64,000 nt of DNA from Rhynchopus euleeides. Lineage: Eukaryota > Euglenozoa > Diplonemea > Diplonemida > Diplonemidae. Below, in pieces: positions 42,788 to 53,706 of the stretch. Position numbers and translations under genes: made by a program. The DNA lies in assembly GCA_963210315.1 (NCBI GenBank), contig OY723268.1:2046001-2110000 (forward strand), written 5' to 3'. How positions within the stretch are numbered: the stretch's first letter is position 1; every line of letters starts with the position of its first letter. Under the pieces are notes generated by a model, which did no database searches, had not been told where the DNA came from, and saw only the letters and a program-made list of their open reading frames with translations.

Positions 42788-45712
42788 ATGTCCTCCAACC
42801 AGGGAGGCGTGTTGGATGCGAAGCAGGTGTTCAAAGGCACGCTGCTGCAGCTGCAGGACAAGGTGAAGCGCGACCCCGGCGGCTACAAAGACGATGTGAT
42901 GCTGCAGCTCCGCCACTTCGAGAGCAAGATCCGCCTCTTCCAGCTCTCCCCCACCGGGGCCAGCAAGGAGCTGTGCGACCTCATCAACTTCCTCAGCCAC
43001 GTGGCCCCCCTCTACAAGGAGGACGCACGCATGTTCCCCACGGCCCTCCTCGACGTTCTCGAGAAGCACAAAGACGTCCTCGACAAAGACGTGCGGCACT
43101 GCATGGTGCAGGCGCTCTGCCTCCTCCGCAGCCGCCACTACGTCGAGCCGAAGGACGTCCTCCCTCTGTGGTTCCGGCTCTTCAAGGTCCCCGACAGGGA
43201 CCTGCGGAAGCTGCTGCTCGCACACATTGTGCGGGACATCAAGAAGATGAACGCGAAGAAGAAGGACCCACACGTCAACAAGCAGCTGCAGAACTATATG
43301 TACCAGGTCATCCAGGAGGACGATGCTGTGGCGGGGCGGCACGCCCTGTGGGTGATTATCGATCTTTACAGGCGGCAGATCTGGACGGACGACCGGATTG
43401 TGAATGTGATTGCCCAGGCGTGCTTCTCCAAGCACACCAAGGTGCTGCAGATGGCGCTGCGCTTCATGATGGGGCAGTTCCCGAAGGACCAGGAGGAGGA
43501 GCCCGACTCCGATGAGGAGGAGGAGCCGCAGATCAAGAAGGGGAGGAACTACGCGAAGAAGACGAAGTCGCGCCAGACGACGAAGGACAAGCAGAAGTCC
43601 CTCGTCGCACGGAAGAGGCGCGAGAAGGAGGAGAAGGTCCACCAGGTCTTCAAGCCCACGGAGGTGCTGAACGACCCCCAGGGGTTTGCCGAGAAGCTCC
43701 TCACGCAGCTGCAGAAGACGAAGGAGCGCTTCAACGTGCGGATGCTCCACATGGGGGTGATCTCTCTCCTGATCCACACCCACAAGCTGCTGCTCCTCCA
43801 CTACTACCCGTACATCCAGAGGTATATGGAGCCCCACCAGCAGCACGTCACCTACATCATGGCCTGGGCCTCGCAGGCTGTGCACGAGCTGGTCCCTCCC
43901 GACGCGGTCCACTCGCTGCTGATGACCATTGCAAACCACTTCGTGTCGGACCGCGCCTCTCCCGACGCCATCACTGTGGGTATCAACACGATCCGTGAGA
44001 TCTGCAGGCGCCAGCCCCTCGTGATGACGGAGGACCTCCTGCAGGACATTGCGGAGTACAAGCGGTTCAAGAAGGACAAGGGTGTGGTGATGGCCTCCCG
44101 AGGCATGATCCAGCTGTTCCGCGAGCTCCAGCCAGAGATGCTGGCCCGGAAGGACCGCGGACGCAACGCGGACATGGAGAAGAAGGTGATGAGCTTCGGG
44201 GCGAAGGAGGAGACGGCGGGGGACATCGACGGGCTGGACCTGCTGGAGGACTACTACCAGGAGAGGAAGGACCGCGCTGCAGAGGAGGCGTCCCGCAAGT
44301 CGTCCCGCTCCGCCCGCTCGAAGAACCCTGAGCTGGAGGACCAGTGGAGCGCGGAGGAGTCTGAGGAGGAGTCCAGTGAAGTCGACGAGGAGTCCTGGGT
44401 ATGCTTGCTGGTTGTGTTGGTGTTGGTGGGGGGGGGGTTGCTGTTGGTGTTGTGCCGTGGGGGTGGCGGTTGGGTTGTGTCTGCTGCGGTGGTGGCAGTC
44501 GTCTGATGTTGCATGCCTCCTGTTTCGACCAGGTGTCTGTCAGCGAGAGCGACGGGGAGGGTGGCGACAAGGCCAAGGGTGGGGATGACGACTCCGAGTT
44601 CAACGAGGACGAGTGGGAGGAGTGCAGCGGTGACGAGGAGGACGAGGAGCTGGAGGAGGGGGAGGAGGGCGACGCCGATGAGGAGGACAGCGAGCCCCAG
44701 GTATGCAGCGCAAAACCCGCCAGCATCACATGTTGTCATCACACCATCAAAGGCAACGTGCCCAACCCAGGCTCAACAATCACAGAGGGACAGTGCAGGG
44801 GCAGGTCGATGATGGGCTGTGGCTGCATCTTTTTATATCCAACACAGCAATTCAAAAAAAATACAAAAAGTGCAGATCAAAGCGCAGGGGTCACTTTCAT
44901 GTCAGCCGCGTTCTGCAAGGTGCTCTGAGAGATGTGCTCTCCGCTGTGCGGACACAATGCGATTTGTGTGTGTGGCAAACATCCCCCTCCCTCTCCCCCC
45001 CCCGCCCCCACAGATCCGCGAGGACCTCACCCCTGGCGAGCCCCTGACGCGCGAGCAGCTCGCCAACATTGCAGAGCAGAGCAAGGTGCAGATCGGCGGC
45101 GGGAAGCTCATGGAGACGAAGTTCCTCACCCCGCGCGACTTCCAGCTTATCGAGCGCCTGAAGATGCAGAAGCAGAAGGAGACTGGCGGGTATGCTGCGG
45201 GCCTGCCACAGCAGGGGGATCGGGGAGGGGCTGGGTTGGACCACTTCTTTGCCATCCCCAGCAAAGCCACGGGATGGGGGCGGGGGGTGGTTGGTAGCGC
45301 TTTGCTAAAGGCCTCACCCCGATGACGTAATGTCGCACGCTGTCACACCCACCCACCCTGCCGCAGGAAGCGCAAGCGCAAGAGGGAGGACGACGATGAC
45401 ATTGACGAGGGCAAGGTCACCGCAGACATGCTCGAGGCATACAGTGTGCGGAAGCGCCACAGAGATGCGGAGGAGCGCCGTGCACAGACAGAGGCCATGC
45501 GTGGCAGCTTCAAGGCGAAGACGAAGCTTGCGAAGAAGGCGGGTGGCACGACCAACCAGCAGAAGCGGAAGAAGAACAAGCTGGCGCAGATGGTGATGAG
45601 CAGCCGCTCCGTCCAGAGCAGGAAGTACGAGACAGGGAAGCAGAAGACAAAGCGCATGTCCGTGGGCAAGAAGAGGAACCTCAAGTTCAAATACAAGAAG
45701 GGTGGCCACTAG
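42788..45712 (+). CDS. SDA1: SDA1 homologue, 60S ribosome biogenesis (four exons)
   Basis: Exons are 42788-44398, 44533-44700, 45014-45189 and 45367-45712, giving 766 residues. All three donors are GTATGC; acceptors are GACCAG, CCACAG and CCGCAG. The last junction is phase 2 and the others phase 0. The protein has the SDA1 hallmarks: an N-terminal LLQLQDKVKRDPGGY stretch, the armadillo-like body with FLSHVAPLYKEDARMFP and ALWVIIDLYRRQIWTDDRIV, an acidic region in exon 2 (EDEELEEGEEGDADEEDSEP), and a basic C-terminus (GKQKTKRMSVGKKRNLKFKY). SDA1 works in the nucleolus and nucleus in maturation and export of pre-60S particles. An upstream in-frame ATG at 42713 would add 25 residues; I prefer 42788 because the extension is Pro/Ser-rich and not typical of the family. 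Confidence 0.9.
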
Positions 45713-47151
45713 AGTGCGGGTATATCTCAAGCTCCATGAGACCTCCACTCGGCCCCCCTCCCACTGCCCTTCCTACTCGTTGTGGCGTTCGGGGGCAGGC
45801 GTGCTGCAGCCGCGCCATGCCTCCCCCCCGCCATTGCATGTCTCGACAGCCTCTGCCACCGAGAGGGCCACACCCCCGCCCCGCATCGTGCCTTGTGCTG
45901 CCTGTCTCCCCTCGGCAGGGAGGGGTTGGCTGTGCGTGTGCCGGCGTTGCGGTGTGGCTTGTCTTGTGTGTCTGTACACTATGCGGGAGCCCCTCCCTGT
46001 CTGATGCGCCTGTCTAGCCAAAAGTATCCCGCGCGAAAAATAGCAACAAGGCTTCACCCGTTTTTTTCTGTCGATTCTTTCAGTAGAGTCAGGGGGGTGG
46101 GGGGATGGGGGGAGGGGAATCATGAATGCCACCACAGAAGCAAAAAAGGTAGTGTGCGCCTCCTGTTGCTTTCTCCCCCCCCCCCCCCGTGCCAAAAAAA
46201 TACAAAATGCTGCTGTTTCTCAAACATAGGAAGAGATGAGTGTGGAAGTTTGCACCGGCTCCTTTTTTGTAGGGGGGGGGGTTTTTTTCTTCCGCCTTCA
46301 TTTCGCCAAAAAAAATAACCAGAGACAAGGGCACCCCTGCCGTGGATCGGCGATGCCTGCTTCGGTTGCCAGTTGTTCGGCTGGTCAATTCGGGGGAGTT
46401 TCCGCATCCTGCAAACCGGATTTGCGATGCTTAAGCACACTCGTGTGAGCGGAAAGCGCCCCACCACAGCTGCAACCAAACGTGCTCTATACACTAACCC
46501 CACCCTTCATCAGGCTCAGGGTGTGATCAGTTCAGGGTTTTGTGTGTAGAAGCGTCAACGCAACAAACAAAAGGAAATTCATCAGAGCGGTTGTAGCTGT
46601 GAAGTGATAGGGCGCTTTCACTCCAGAAAACAGCGGAGCGGCATACGCCGTCCCGTCAGGTCAGCCAGTGAGCTATCTTCTTTGCCGCATTGCCCCCCAC
46701 ACAAGGCACATGTGTCGCCCGCCTGCCTGTGCTACTTTGCCCTGTAGGTGGCATGCAGCATTGCCATGTGTGGGGGCACGAGGGGGTCTGGGCGCGGACC
46801 CGTCATATGTTATCATGAATCATTGCGTCATTAGTCGTTTGTCAGGCCTTCGGAATCAAGTGCGTCTGGCCTGTGGGGTGGGGTTGTGGGTGTGGGTGTT
46901 TGGGATTGGGACGACCGAATGCCGCACAACAAGAGCTACCCCCCCCTCTCCACAGAGGCGGGGTGGGTTGAGAAGATAAGGAAGATCCCAAAACGTGGGC
47001 TGCCACACCCACATCCTCCCCTCCACCCGAGGAACGTGCGATCTCTGCAACACGCGTCAAACCACGGAACCACGACACTGCCACCCCCACTCACACAGGT
47101 CGAGGTGCGGGAGCTCCACCACCCACGCCCCCACCCCCACCACCCCTGCAC
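45713..47151. other. Intergenic region with one solo YR terminal unit
   Basis: C-rich and mixed DNA with a solo A-B unit at 46431-46619. A plausible splice acceptor (CACTCACACAG, 47099) lies before the next gene. Confidence 0.5.
46431..46619 (+). mobile_element. Solo A-B terminal unit of the YR retroelement (copy 1)
   Basis: It begins TTAAGCACACTCGTGTGAGC and ends GATAGGGCGCTTTC, matching A2-B2 of the element at 27077-31713 read on its coding strand. The core GTGTGTAGAAGCGTCAACGC marks the A/B junction. Such units can form when A1 and A2 recombine and the body is lost, as in solo LTRs. Nearly identical to the full element, so recent. Confidence 0.75.
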
Positions 47152-48420
47152 ATGGTGGGGCTCCTCTCCCCTCCCGGCAGGATGCCCCCAATGCGGAGCG
47201 TGTCGGAGGTGCTCGCCCCTGCGCCTGACCAGTTCACCGACGCCACCCCCTCGCGCACCGGCACGGCGGGGAGCGCGGCCCACGCAGCACAGCAGCACGT
47301 CAGCGCGAGGTATCGCGTCCCCCCCCTGGACGGAATCCTCCAGTCGGAGCCGAGCGCCGACTCCGCGGCTGCAGCAGCAGCAGCAGCAGCACAGATGGGC
47401 CAGCAGCAGCAGCAGCAGCACTCGGGGGGCTGGGAGGGGGCAGCGCTGGATGACCTGCAGTCGCTCCCTATCCTGTCGCCTCACGGCGAGACTGCCATGC
47501 TGGTCCCCGAGGTGGAGCACGCATGGTATGCAGCGCTCAGCGCCACCAGCGCGGCGCTGCTCCACACCTCCATCGCCGGCGACGTGGCGCGGCTCGTCGC
47601 GGTGGAGCCCTCGCGCATTGCAATCATCTCCGCACGCCCCGACCCCCACGGCACCCTTCTGGGCCTGCGCTTCCTCCGGGCGACTGTGGGCTCAGCGGAC
47701 TTCACCCCAGCCACGCTTGTGTCGCGCTTCGACACAATGGTTGCCAAAGGGATGGTGAGCCTGCCGAGGGCGACGGCGACCCTGCGGGAGCTGGGGTGGC
47801 TCAGCGCACACCCCGTGCCCTCCGACGACCTCCGGACGCTGCGCCTGGAGAAGCTCCGCCTCGACTTCACCTCGGGGCTGGAGGGGCAGGACGCAGCCCG
47901 CTGCAGGGAGGCGGCAAAGGCGCTGCACGGAGACTACCCTTATGAGGGGCACCGTGTGATATGCGATGCCATCAAGGGGGTCCTGCCGCACCTGACTGTC
48001 CAGGACATCTCTGTGCGGTGGGGCGATCTGCTGGCGGAGCACTGCGGGGAGGCGGTGGCGGGGGGTGGGGCGCTGAAGGCGGTGCGGCCGCTGCACCATG
48101 CGGTGCTGTCGGACCTCGGTGGTGCGCTGATGGTGTCGAAGGCAGCGACGCGCGCCTTCCAGAGGCATGTGGAGGACCGCAGGGCGAAGCTGCGTGCGCT
48201 GCAGGAGGGTGGCGAGGGGTCTGGCGCGGTGGTGGGCTGCGCGGAGGTGACGCTCCTGGAGGGGGCGTGCGGCCGCGTGGTTGCGCAGGTCCCGGCGGGG
48301 TCGCTGGCGTCGCATTCCGTGGGGTACAGCAGCCTCCCCCCGCACTGCTCCTTCCAGTACTCCTGCTCCCTGAACAACGACATGCCCTCCGTCCCTTTCA
48401 TCGACTACGCCTCGCTGTAG
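47152..48420 (+). CDS. Unrecognised protein with Ala/Gln tract and SEA-like module
   Basis: The 422-residue frame begins MVGLLSPPGRMPPMRSVSEV; the second or third Met could also be used. Residues about 70-95 hold Ala8 and Gln-rich runs coded by CAG repeats. Residues about 125-190 read HTSIAGDVARLVAVEPSRIA and then a strand-rich segment, a pattern found in SEA-like modules of many protist proteins. The remainder, including GHRVICDAIKGVLPHLTVQD and CSFQYSCSLNNDMPSVPFID at the end, is unfamiliar. There is no signal peptide or membrane span. Codon usage is like that of the neighbouring genes. Confidence 0.65.
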   Translation: MVGLLSPPGRMPPMRSVSEVLAPAPDQFTDATPSRTGTAGSAAHAAQQHVSARYRVPPLDGILQSEPSADSAAAAAAAAAQMGQQQQQQHSGGWEGAALDDLQSLPILSPHGETAMLVPEVEHAWYAALSATSAALLHTSIAGDVARLVAVEPSRIAIISARPDPHGTLLGLRFLRATVGSADFTPATLVSRFDTMVAKGMVSLPRATATLRELGWLSAHPVPSDDLRTLRLEKLRLDFTSGLEGQDAARCREAAKALHGDYPYEGHRVICDAIKGVLPHLTVQDISVRWGDLLAEHCGEAVAGGGALKAVRPLHHAVLSDLGGALMVSKAATRAFQRHVEDRRAKLRALQEGGEGSGAVVGCAEVTLLEGACGRVVAQVPAGSLASHSVGYSSLPPHCSFQYSCSLNNDMPSVPFIDYASL

Positions 48421-49302
48421 TTGGTGGAGCGGGGTGGAGTGCAGTGTAGTGTGTACGTGTAGGCCACTTCACGGTGGTGGTGGCTGGGTTGTGGGTTTTG
48501 CGGCGTTCACGCGGTGGTGTGGGCTGTCGATGCCTGTCAAAAAAATAATGCACTTTGTTGTACTCTGTGTGTGTCTGTGTGCGTGATGTACATTCCGTGA
48601 ACCACCTATCCCCCCCCTCGTCCTTGTTGCCCTTGACAGAGGGAGGGGGGGGGGGGGGCTTCGGTCAGGTGTGCAGAGTAAATCTCGAAGAAGTGGCAGC
48701 TGTGTGTATTTTGAACCCTATGTGTGCGCCTCATCATTTCTGTTGCAAATTTCGCACCGCGATGTCAGCAGTCTGGTTGAGGGATACGCGGATGGGTGTT
48801 CCCCACACACACAGTGCTGGCACAAGGGCAAATACACGGGCGCACCCCACCCCATACACTACATCGAAGCTTTTCACCCCTTCTGCGTCAAACTGTATTA
48901 ATGCGACAGAGGGTGTCGCTGCTGTGTGGTGGGGCCCCTGGGACACGCCCGGTTCACAGCCACCAAGAATATCGCACTTTGAATCAAGGCCTCTGGTGGC
49001 GTGTGTGACGCACTTCTCCACGGTTGTGGAAGTGTCAACGCAAAAACTCGGGGAAGTGAAAGCAGAAGGCCCTGCACAATCAAAGCGTCTGGGACACCTC
49101 TCTCCCCTTGGATTGCACACTGCACTGTTTTGTGTTGTGGCAACATTGGATCAGCGCATCTGTATCAAACCGAAGTCCAGGGGAAACTCTGTTGCACGAT
49201 ATCTATGGCATGCGATGCAAGCAATGTCACTCCAGGGCAGCCGCTCTTTGCTCTTATTTTGTTTGTGAGGCGTTGCCGGTGGAAGCGTGCAATGCAACAA
49301 CT

Positions 49303-49466
49303 GTTACGCACACGGCCTTCGCACGGAAAGTGTCATTCAGCTCTGCCAACCGTGCTCTCCACACAACCCCCTTCATCAGGCAAGTGGGTTTGTAAGTGTG
49401 TGGAAACGCATCAAACGAAACACCAAACAGTAGAGAAAGAGCGGCAGAGTTGAAGTGACACTTTTC
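49303..49466 (+). mobile_element. Solo terminal unit of YR-retroelement family T (copy 2)
   Basis: It begins GTTACGCACACGGC and ends GAAGTGACACTTTTC. The centre holds CCCCCTTCATCAGGCAAGTG and a core shortened to GTGTGGAAACGCATCAAACG. Same layout as 25946-26115 and 57674-57842. Confidence 0.65.
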
Positions 49467-49624
49467 GGAGGCCGAGGATCGAGCGGAACGGTTGAATTTT
49501 TTGAGCACATTTATGATGCGTAAAAGTGTAGGAGTGCTTCCGACGATCCTGTTCCTTTTCTGTGTGTCTAGCTATCTCGTGTTCACATGTGCTCCACACC
49601 CACATCAAAGCAGCAGGCTCTAGG

Positions 49625-49711
49625 GTGGTGGAAGCGTCAACGCATCATTAAGGAAGAAGGAAGCACGGTTGCTACGCTTTTGTGAGGCGTCGACGCTTCC
49701 ACACAAAAAAA
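49625..49711. repeat. Small inverted element with the YR core at both ends (second example)
   Basis: GTGGAAGCGTCAACGCATCA at the left faces GCGTCGACGCTTCCACAC at the right, around 45 bp of unrelated DNA. The layout is as at 33399-33500. Confidence 0.6.
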
Positions 49712-49826
49712 ATCATATTTCCGCGCTAAACATGTTTCTGCGCTTGCTAGCGGAGCCCTCCCCCCTCTGACCTGCTTCACAACCCCCTCTAGATCCCCTC
49801 CCTGCACATCCTGCAGTGCTGGGAGG

Positions 49827-50313
49827 GCCCCCATCACCTCCAACCTGTCCTCTTTGTATGCTGCGTGCCGCCCTTCGGGTGTCGGCTATGCACAGAACCC
49901 CCCGACAGCCCCGCAGCCCCCCTGCTAAGTCTAGAGTGGTATGGCCGTGCCGGCACAACCCTTGCCCCTGCGTGTGTGAGGGGGGAGGGGTGCATGGGTG
50001 CCGTGGATAATCATCGGCGGTGCCGGAGCTGGTTGCTGCCCCTTCTTCCCCACAACCCACCGCGCCCCTCTGGGGGGTCCTGTACAGAGGCTATTTGCTG
50101 CTGTGGCTTCTGCTGTGCTGCTGCTGCTTTTGGTCTTGATCTTGCTATTGGATGCGTTGAGAATGCACGCCACCAACCCACCCACCCACCCCGGCACAGT
50201 GACATCAGTCACACACACACAACATACACAACATACACATATAACCTACGCACACGCATACTGCATTGTACGGACGCACACACCCCTGTGCGCCAACTGC
50301 AGTCGAGCGCAAG
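49827..50313 (+). repeat. Duplicated segment P, copy 1 (codes a hydrophobic peptide)
   Basis: Parts recur at 53957-54118 and 59313-59508. The shared stretch after 50086 reads as LFAAVASAVLLLLLVLILLL in one frame and is followed by GTGACATCAGTCACACACA and a GCATACTGCATTGTACGGAC block. Copy 2 lacks 49871-50048 of this copy. It stands directly before the cyclase-like fragment. Confidence 0.65.
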
Positions 50314-50410
50314 AGAGGGGAGACAGGGAGGCCGCACGATGGCGGATCACAAGGGGCATCAGCGCGGTGTGCCGATCCTGGTGGTAATCACAGTGGCGAC
50401 GTTCCTCAGC

Positions 50411-51171
50411 ACAGCGTGGGGCTGCTGCTGGTGAACTGCGTCGGATGGTCGCAGACGCCCGACTACCGAGACGCGTCTCGACTTGTGGCATCGCACGAGG
50501 CGCTTGTGGGGTACGTCATTTCTGTGTGCACAAGCTGGGCAGGAGTGCTGCAGAGCTTCAGCGGGGACCGCATCCTGATGGCGTGGAACGCTGGGAACCG
50601 GTGCTCGGACCTCGCTGTGCGCATGGGATCGTCAGCTGTGGCACTGGTGCAGACCAGCACGCTGAAGCTGTCGTCCGCCTTCTCCATCGGGCAGGCGTTC
50701 TGCGGCACGATGGGGACTACGACTCTGCGGCGCTTCTCGATTGTGTCGGACGTGCTGCCGTGGGTGCACCTGATGGAGGGGCTGAACAAGATGCGCGGGT
50801 GGCGCAGCACGACAGACCATGCTGTGGCGGAGCGGCTGGAGGGCCGCGTCAGCTACCGTGTCGGAGATGGGTTGTGCGTGCCACGGAAGCGCAAGATTCT
50901 TGCCGTGGTGGAGGTGCTGCAGGTGTTGGAGAACAAGGACGGCGAAGAGTGGATGTACCAGCTGGAGGCCTCAACCGAGGACGGCAAAGCGGCCAACGAA
51001 GCCGTGCTGCACGTCATCCACCAGCGCTGGGATGCTGTCAAGGTTCTGCCTGTGCTGCCGCCCTGTTTGGAACACATCACAGCTGCCCATGCTGATCGTC
51101 GCTTCGTCCCGATGACACAGAGCTACCACCGCGACGTCGATGTCGCTGACGAGGGCAAACCCCACAATTGA
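50411..51171 (+). CDS. Divergent class III nucleotidyl cyclase domain, 5' end unresolved
   Basis: The frame reads HSVGLLLVNCVGWSQTPDYR, then LQSFSGDRILMAWNAGNRCS and FSIGQAFCGTMGTTTLRRFS, which follow the order of class III adenylate/guanylate cyclase domains: beta strand with metal-binding DI-x-GF, then GD and an A-G block, then G-x-G-x2-G. The first metal Asp position is Asn here (VNCVGW), while the Asp of SGDRI is kept, so catalysis is doubtful. About 100 further residues follow and the protein ends ADEGKPHN. No membrane span is visible. The frame is open to 50266 but without an ATG; an ATG at 50341 is in another frame. Copy 1 of segment P lies directly upstream, so this may be a gene fragment. 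Confidence 0.55.
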
Positions 51172-51320
51172 GATAAAACAAGCTCTCTTATATTATTCAC
51201 CCCCAGAAAATCACGCTTTCATTGTCGGCACACGTGTGTGTCCCGAGCCGAAAAAGCCCCCGGGGGGTTTTTTTGACCCCCACAGGGGCCCTGAATCCCT
51301 GAAGAGAAGACCCCCATTTC

Positions 51321-51435
51321 TTAAGCACACCCGTGTGAGCGGAAAGCGTCCCACCACAGCTATGCACTAACCCCACCCTTCATCAGGCTCAGGGTGTGAT
51401 CAGTTCAGGGTTTTGTGTGTAGAAGCGTCAACGCA
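51321..51435 (+). mobile_element. A-part remnant of the YR retroelement
   Basis: It begins TTAAGCACACCCGTGTGAGC and stops exactly in the core (AAGCGTCAACGCA). Only the A repeat is present, with a small internal deletion relative to other copies. Confidence 0.65.
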
Positions 51436-52569
51436 CGGGGCAAAAAATATGTTCCCATGTGCCACCCATGATGTGGTGTCAAACCATGTGTGAAAATCCC
51501 ATTTCAAAAAGAAAATGGTCCCACCACGATTTACGTAGTTCTTACGTAGTTGTTATGTAGTTCTCAGGGGCACCATTTCTGCAGTATTTGGTTTCATGTC
51601 GTTTTGCTGTTACTTCCCGGCGGAGGCAGTTTGTTTTCCGCCACGCAGTACGATTTGGTGTGATTGTCTGATTTACGACAAGAAAAGAAACAAGTACGAT
51701 CGGACGAGATCGCATGGTTGAGCGCGACTGGGTCCAGCTCTCAGTCCCCTGTGGGGTGTATTTGTGAGTGCCCATTTGTGTGAGTCTTTGGACTGCTCTT
51801 GCGACACAGCCCACCGGGAACTTGGGATCGTGTGTTCCTCTCTTCCTCGGACCACTTGCCCCATCGTTCCCTTCATTCCTGAGGGCTCAGCTATGCCACC
51901 GAAGGAAACGCTGCACTACAAATTGAGATATTCCCGGAGTATTTTCACCGCTTCTCCCCCCCATCCCACACCGGATGGTTAGGCGTAGCCACCATGCCCG
52001 GCATTATAAGCCCCCTGCTTCGCATGACATGTTTGTCTCTGCATCAGACATGTTCTCTCTGATGTGCACTTCCGCGCACTTTGTTTCATTCCCCTTTCTC
52101 TTGACCTGCGTGCAGGGTTGACGCTGGGCTTCCATCCAGGAAAGTCCACACAAAGGAGCCCGGTGTATATTACAGGCGGTGAGGCCATTTTCCAAAGTGA
52201 GCTGCCTCGCAAACTGGTTGAAGTGACACAGAGTGGCATCGAACAAAGGCTCCCGTTACAGATGGTTTTCAGGCAGGTGGTTACACATCATTCTCAAGTG
52301 GTTACGGGTGACCCAGTAAGGGGTGTACCCAGACATACTTTTCTTGGGCCGCAGCATGGTGAAAGGCTCAACACATGTCTCCTCTTTTCTTACTTTCCTG
52401 TGGGGGCGCAAGAGTCGTTGAACCGTGTTTTCTCTCGGAGCTCTTCTCTGCTGCCAGCATGCTAGACACTGCTATGCTCGTTTGCTTTGACAGTTCAGTC
52501 TGAGATTCCATGCTTTGTCAAAGATCTTTCACACTTCCTCACAGTTACTGAGTACTGTAGTTAAATGTA

Positions 52570-52758
52570 TTAAGCAGACTCGTGTGAGCGGAAAGCGACC
52601 CACCACAGCTGCAACCAAACGTGCTCTATACACCAACCCCACCCTTCATCAGGCTCAGGGTATGATCAGTTCAGGGTTTTGTGTGTCGAAGCGCCAACGC
52701 AACAAACAAAAGGAAATTCATCAGAGCGGTTGTAGCTGTGAAGTGATAGGGCGCTTTC
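52570..52758 (+). mobile_element. Solo A-B terminal unit of the YR retroelement (copy 2)
   Basis: It begins TTAAGCAGACTCGTGTGAGC and ends GATAGGGCGCTTTC; same length as 46431-46619 and about 95 percent alike by eye. Confidence 0.75.
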
Positions 52759-52759
52759 C

Positions 52760-52822
52760 TACCCCCTTGTAATTGTCCGCCCCCCGAGGAGGCCCCGAGG
52801 CGGACAATTACAAGGGGTGGTA
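52760..52822. repeat. 63-bp near-perfect palindrome flanked by TA
   Basis: CCCCTTGTAATTGTCCGCC on the left is mirrored by GGCGGACAATTACAAGGGG on the right around a short G/C loop, with TA at each border. It directly abuts the solo unit 52570-52758. It could be a miniature TA-type element. Confidence 0.65.
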
Positions 52823-53706
52823 GGTAGGCAAGTACTACTGACACACTTCTGGAATCTTACGCTTGCTTGAATTGCACGCATCCACCAACCAAAAACCTTT
52901 CGTATTCAGGCCCTTCCTTGAGTATACGCTTTAGTTTCTTGTGGTCAGTCCGAGCTTTCCTGCGTCGTCCACCTACTGTTGTTTCAACTACACAACACCC
53001 GACCCCGCCCCCCTCCCCCCTGCTTTCTTTTCTTTTTTAAAAACCCTCTCTCTCTCTCTCTCACCCCCACCCCCACCCCTGTGTGTGACGCCTCCGATGA
53101 CCTGCCTGAAGTACAGAAAGTGGATTGATGGCGGAGCAGAAAGAGTTAGAGAACATATGAGAAGCTTCGCTGCGCTTCGACTCCTTCAGTGTGTCTGTCG
53201 CATTTCCTCTGACACACAGGTGTGTCTGGTACAAAAAATAAATGTTTTCACATCTGATTTCATGAGCACGATCCGTAGCGAGTGTGGAACGTAAGGGTCG
53301 AAAACAATGTACCGGCACCTTTCAACAGGTCCAGTTTTTCCAAAGTGGCCTCTCAAAGGATTTGCATCCAGCTCGGCAAATCACATGGCAGGATTAGTTG
53401 TCTTCTTGACGTGAGGGGCCCGTATCACCAGAGTCACGCTTCCGCGTGCAACCTTTTGTGTGTGGCTGATCGACGAGGGTATGTGAGGATGCCATCACTG
53501 TTCCCCCTGATTCGTTTTCCCAGTCCCGGCCCTTACTCGAAGTGGCGGAGGTACACACAGGAAAAGGAAAGCAAAGGGTCTTCATTTGCAAGCAATTCCA
53601 AAATGATTTTGGAAAAATTGAAGTGGGCGGTGTCATTGTGTAACAATGTGAGCGCTGCCTCAGAATGTTTCTTGCAACTCGTTGAAGGTTGTCACCCAGA
53701 GAGCGA

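Larger units (their letters stand above)
48421..50340. other. Intergenic region with YR remnants and a duplicated segment
   Basis: A family T solo unit (49303-49466), a small inverted element (49625-49711) and the first copy of a duplicated segment (49827-50313) are present. No gene is recognised. Confidence 0.5.

Noticed and set aside
48555-49268. Plus-strand frame of 237 codons
   Set aside because: Crosses low-complexity G tracts and has no consistent codon usage or domain.
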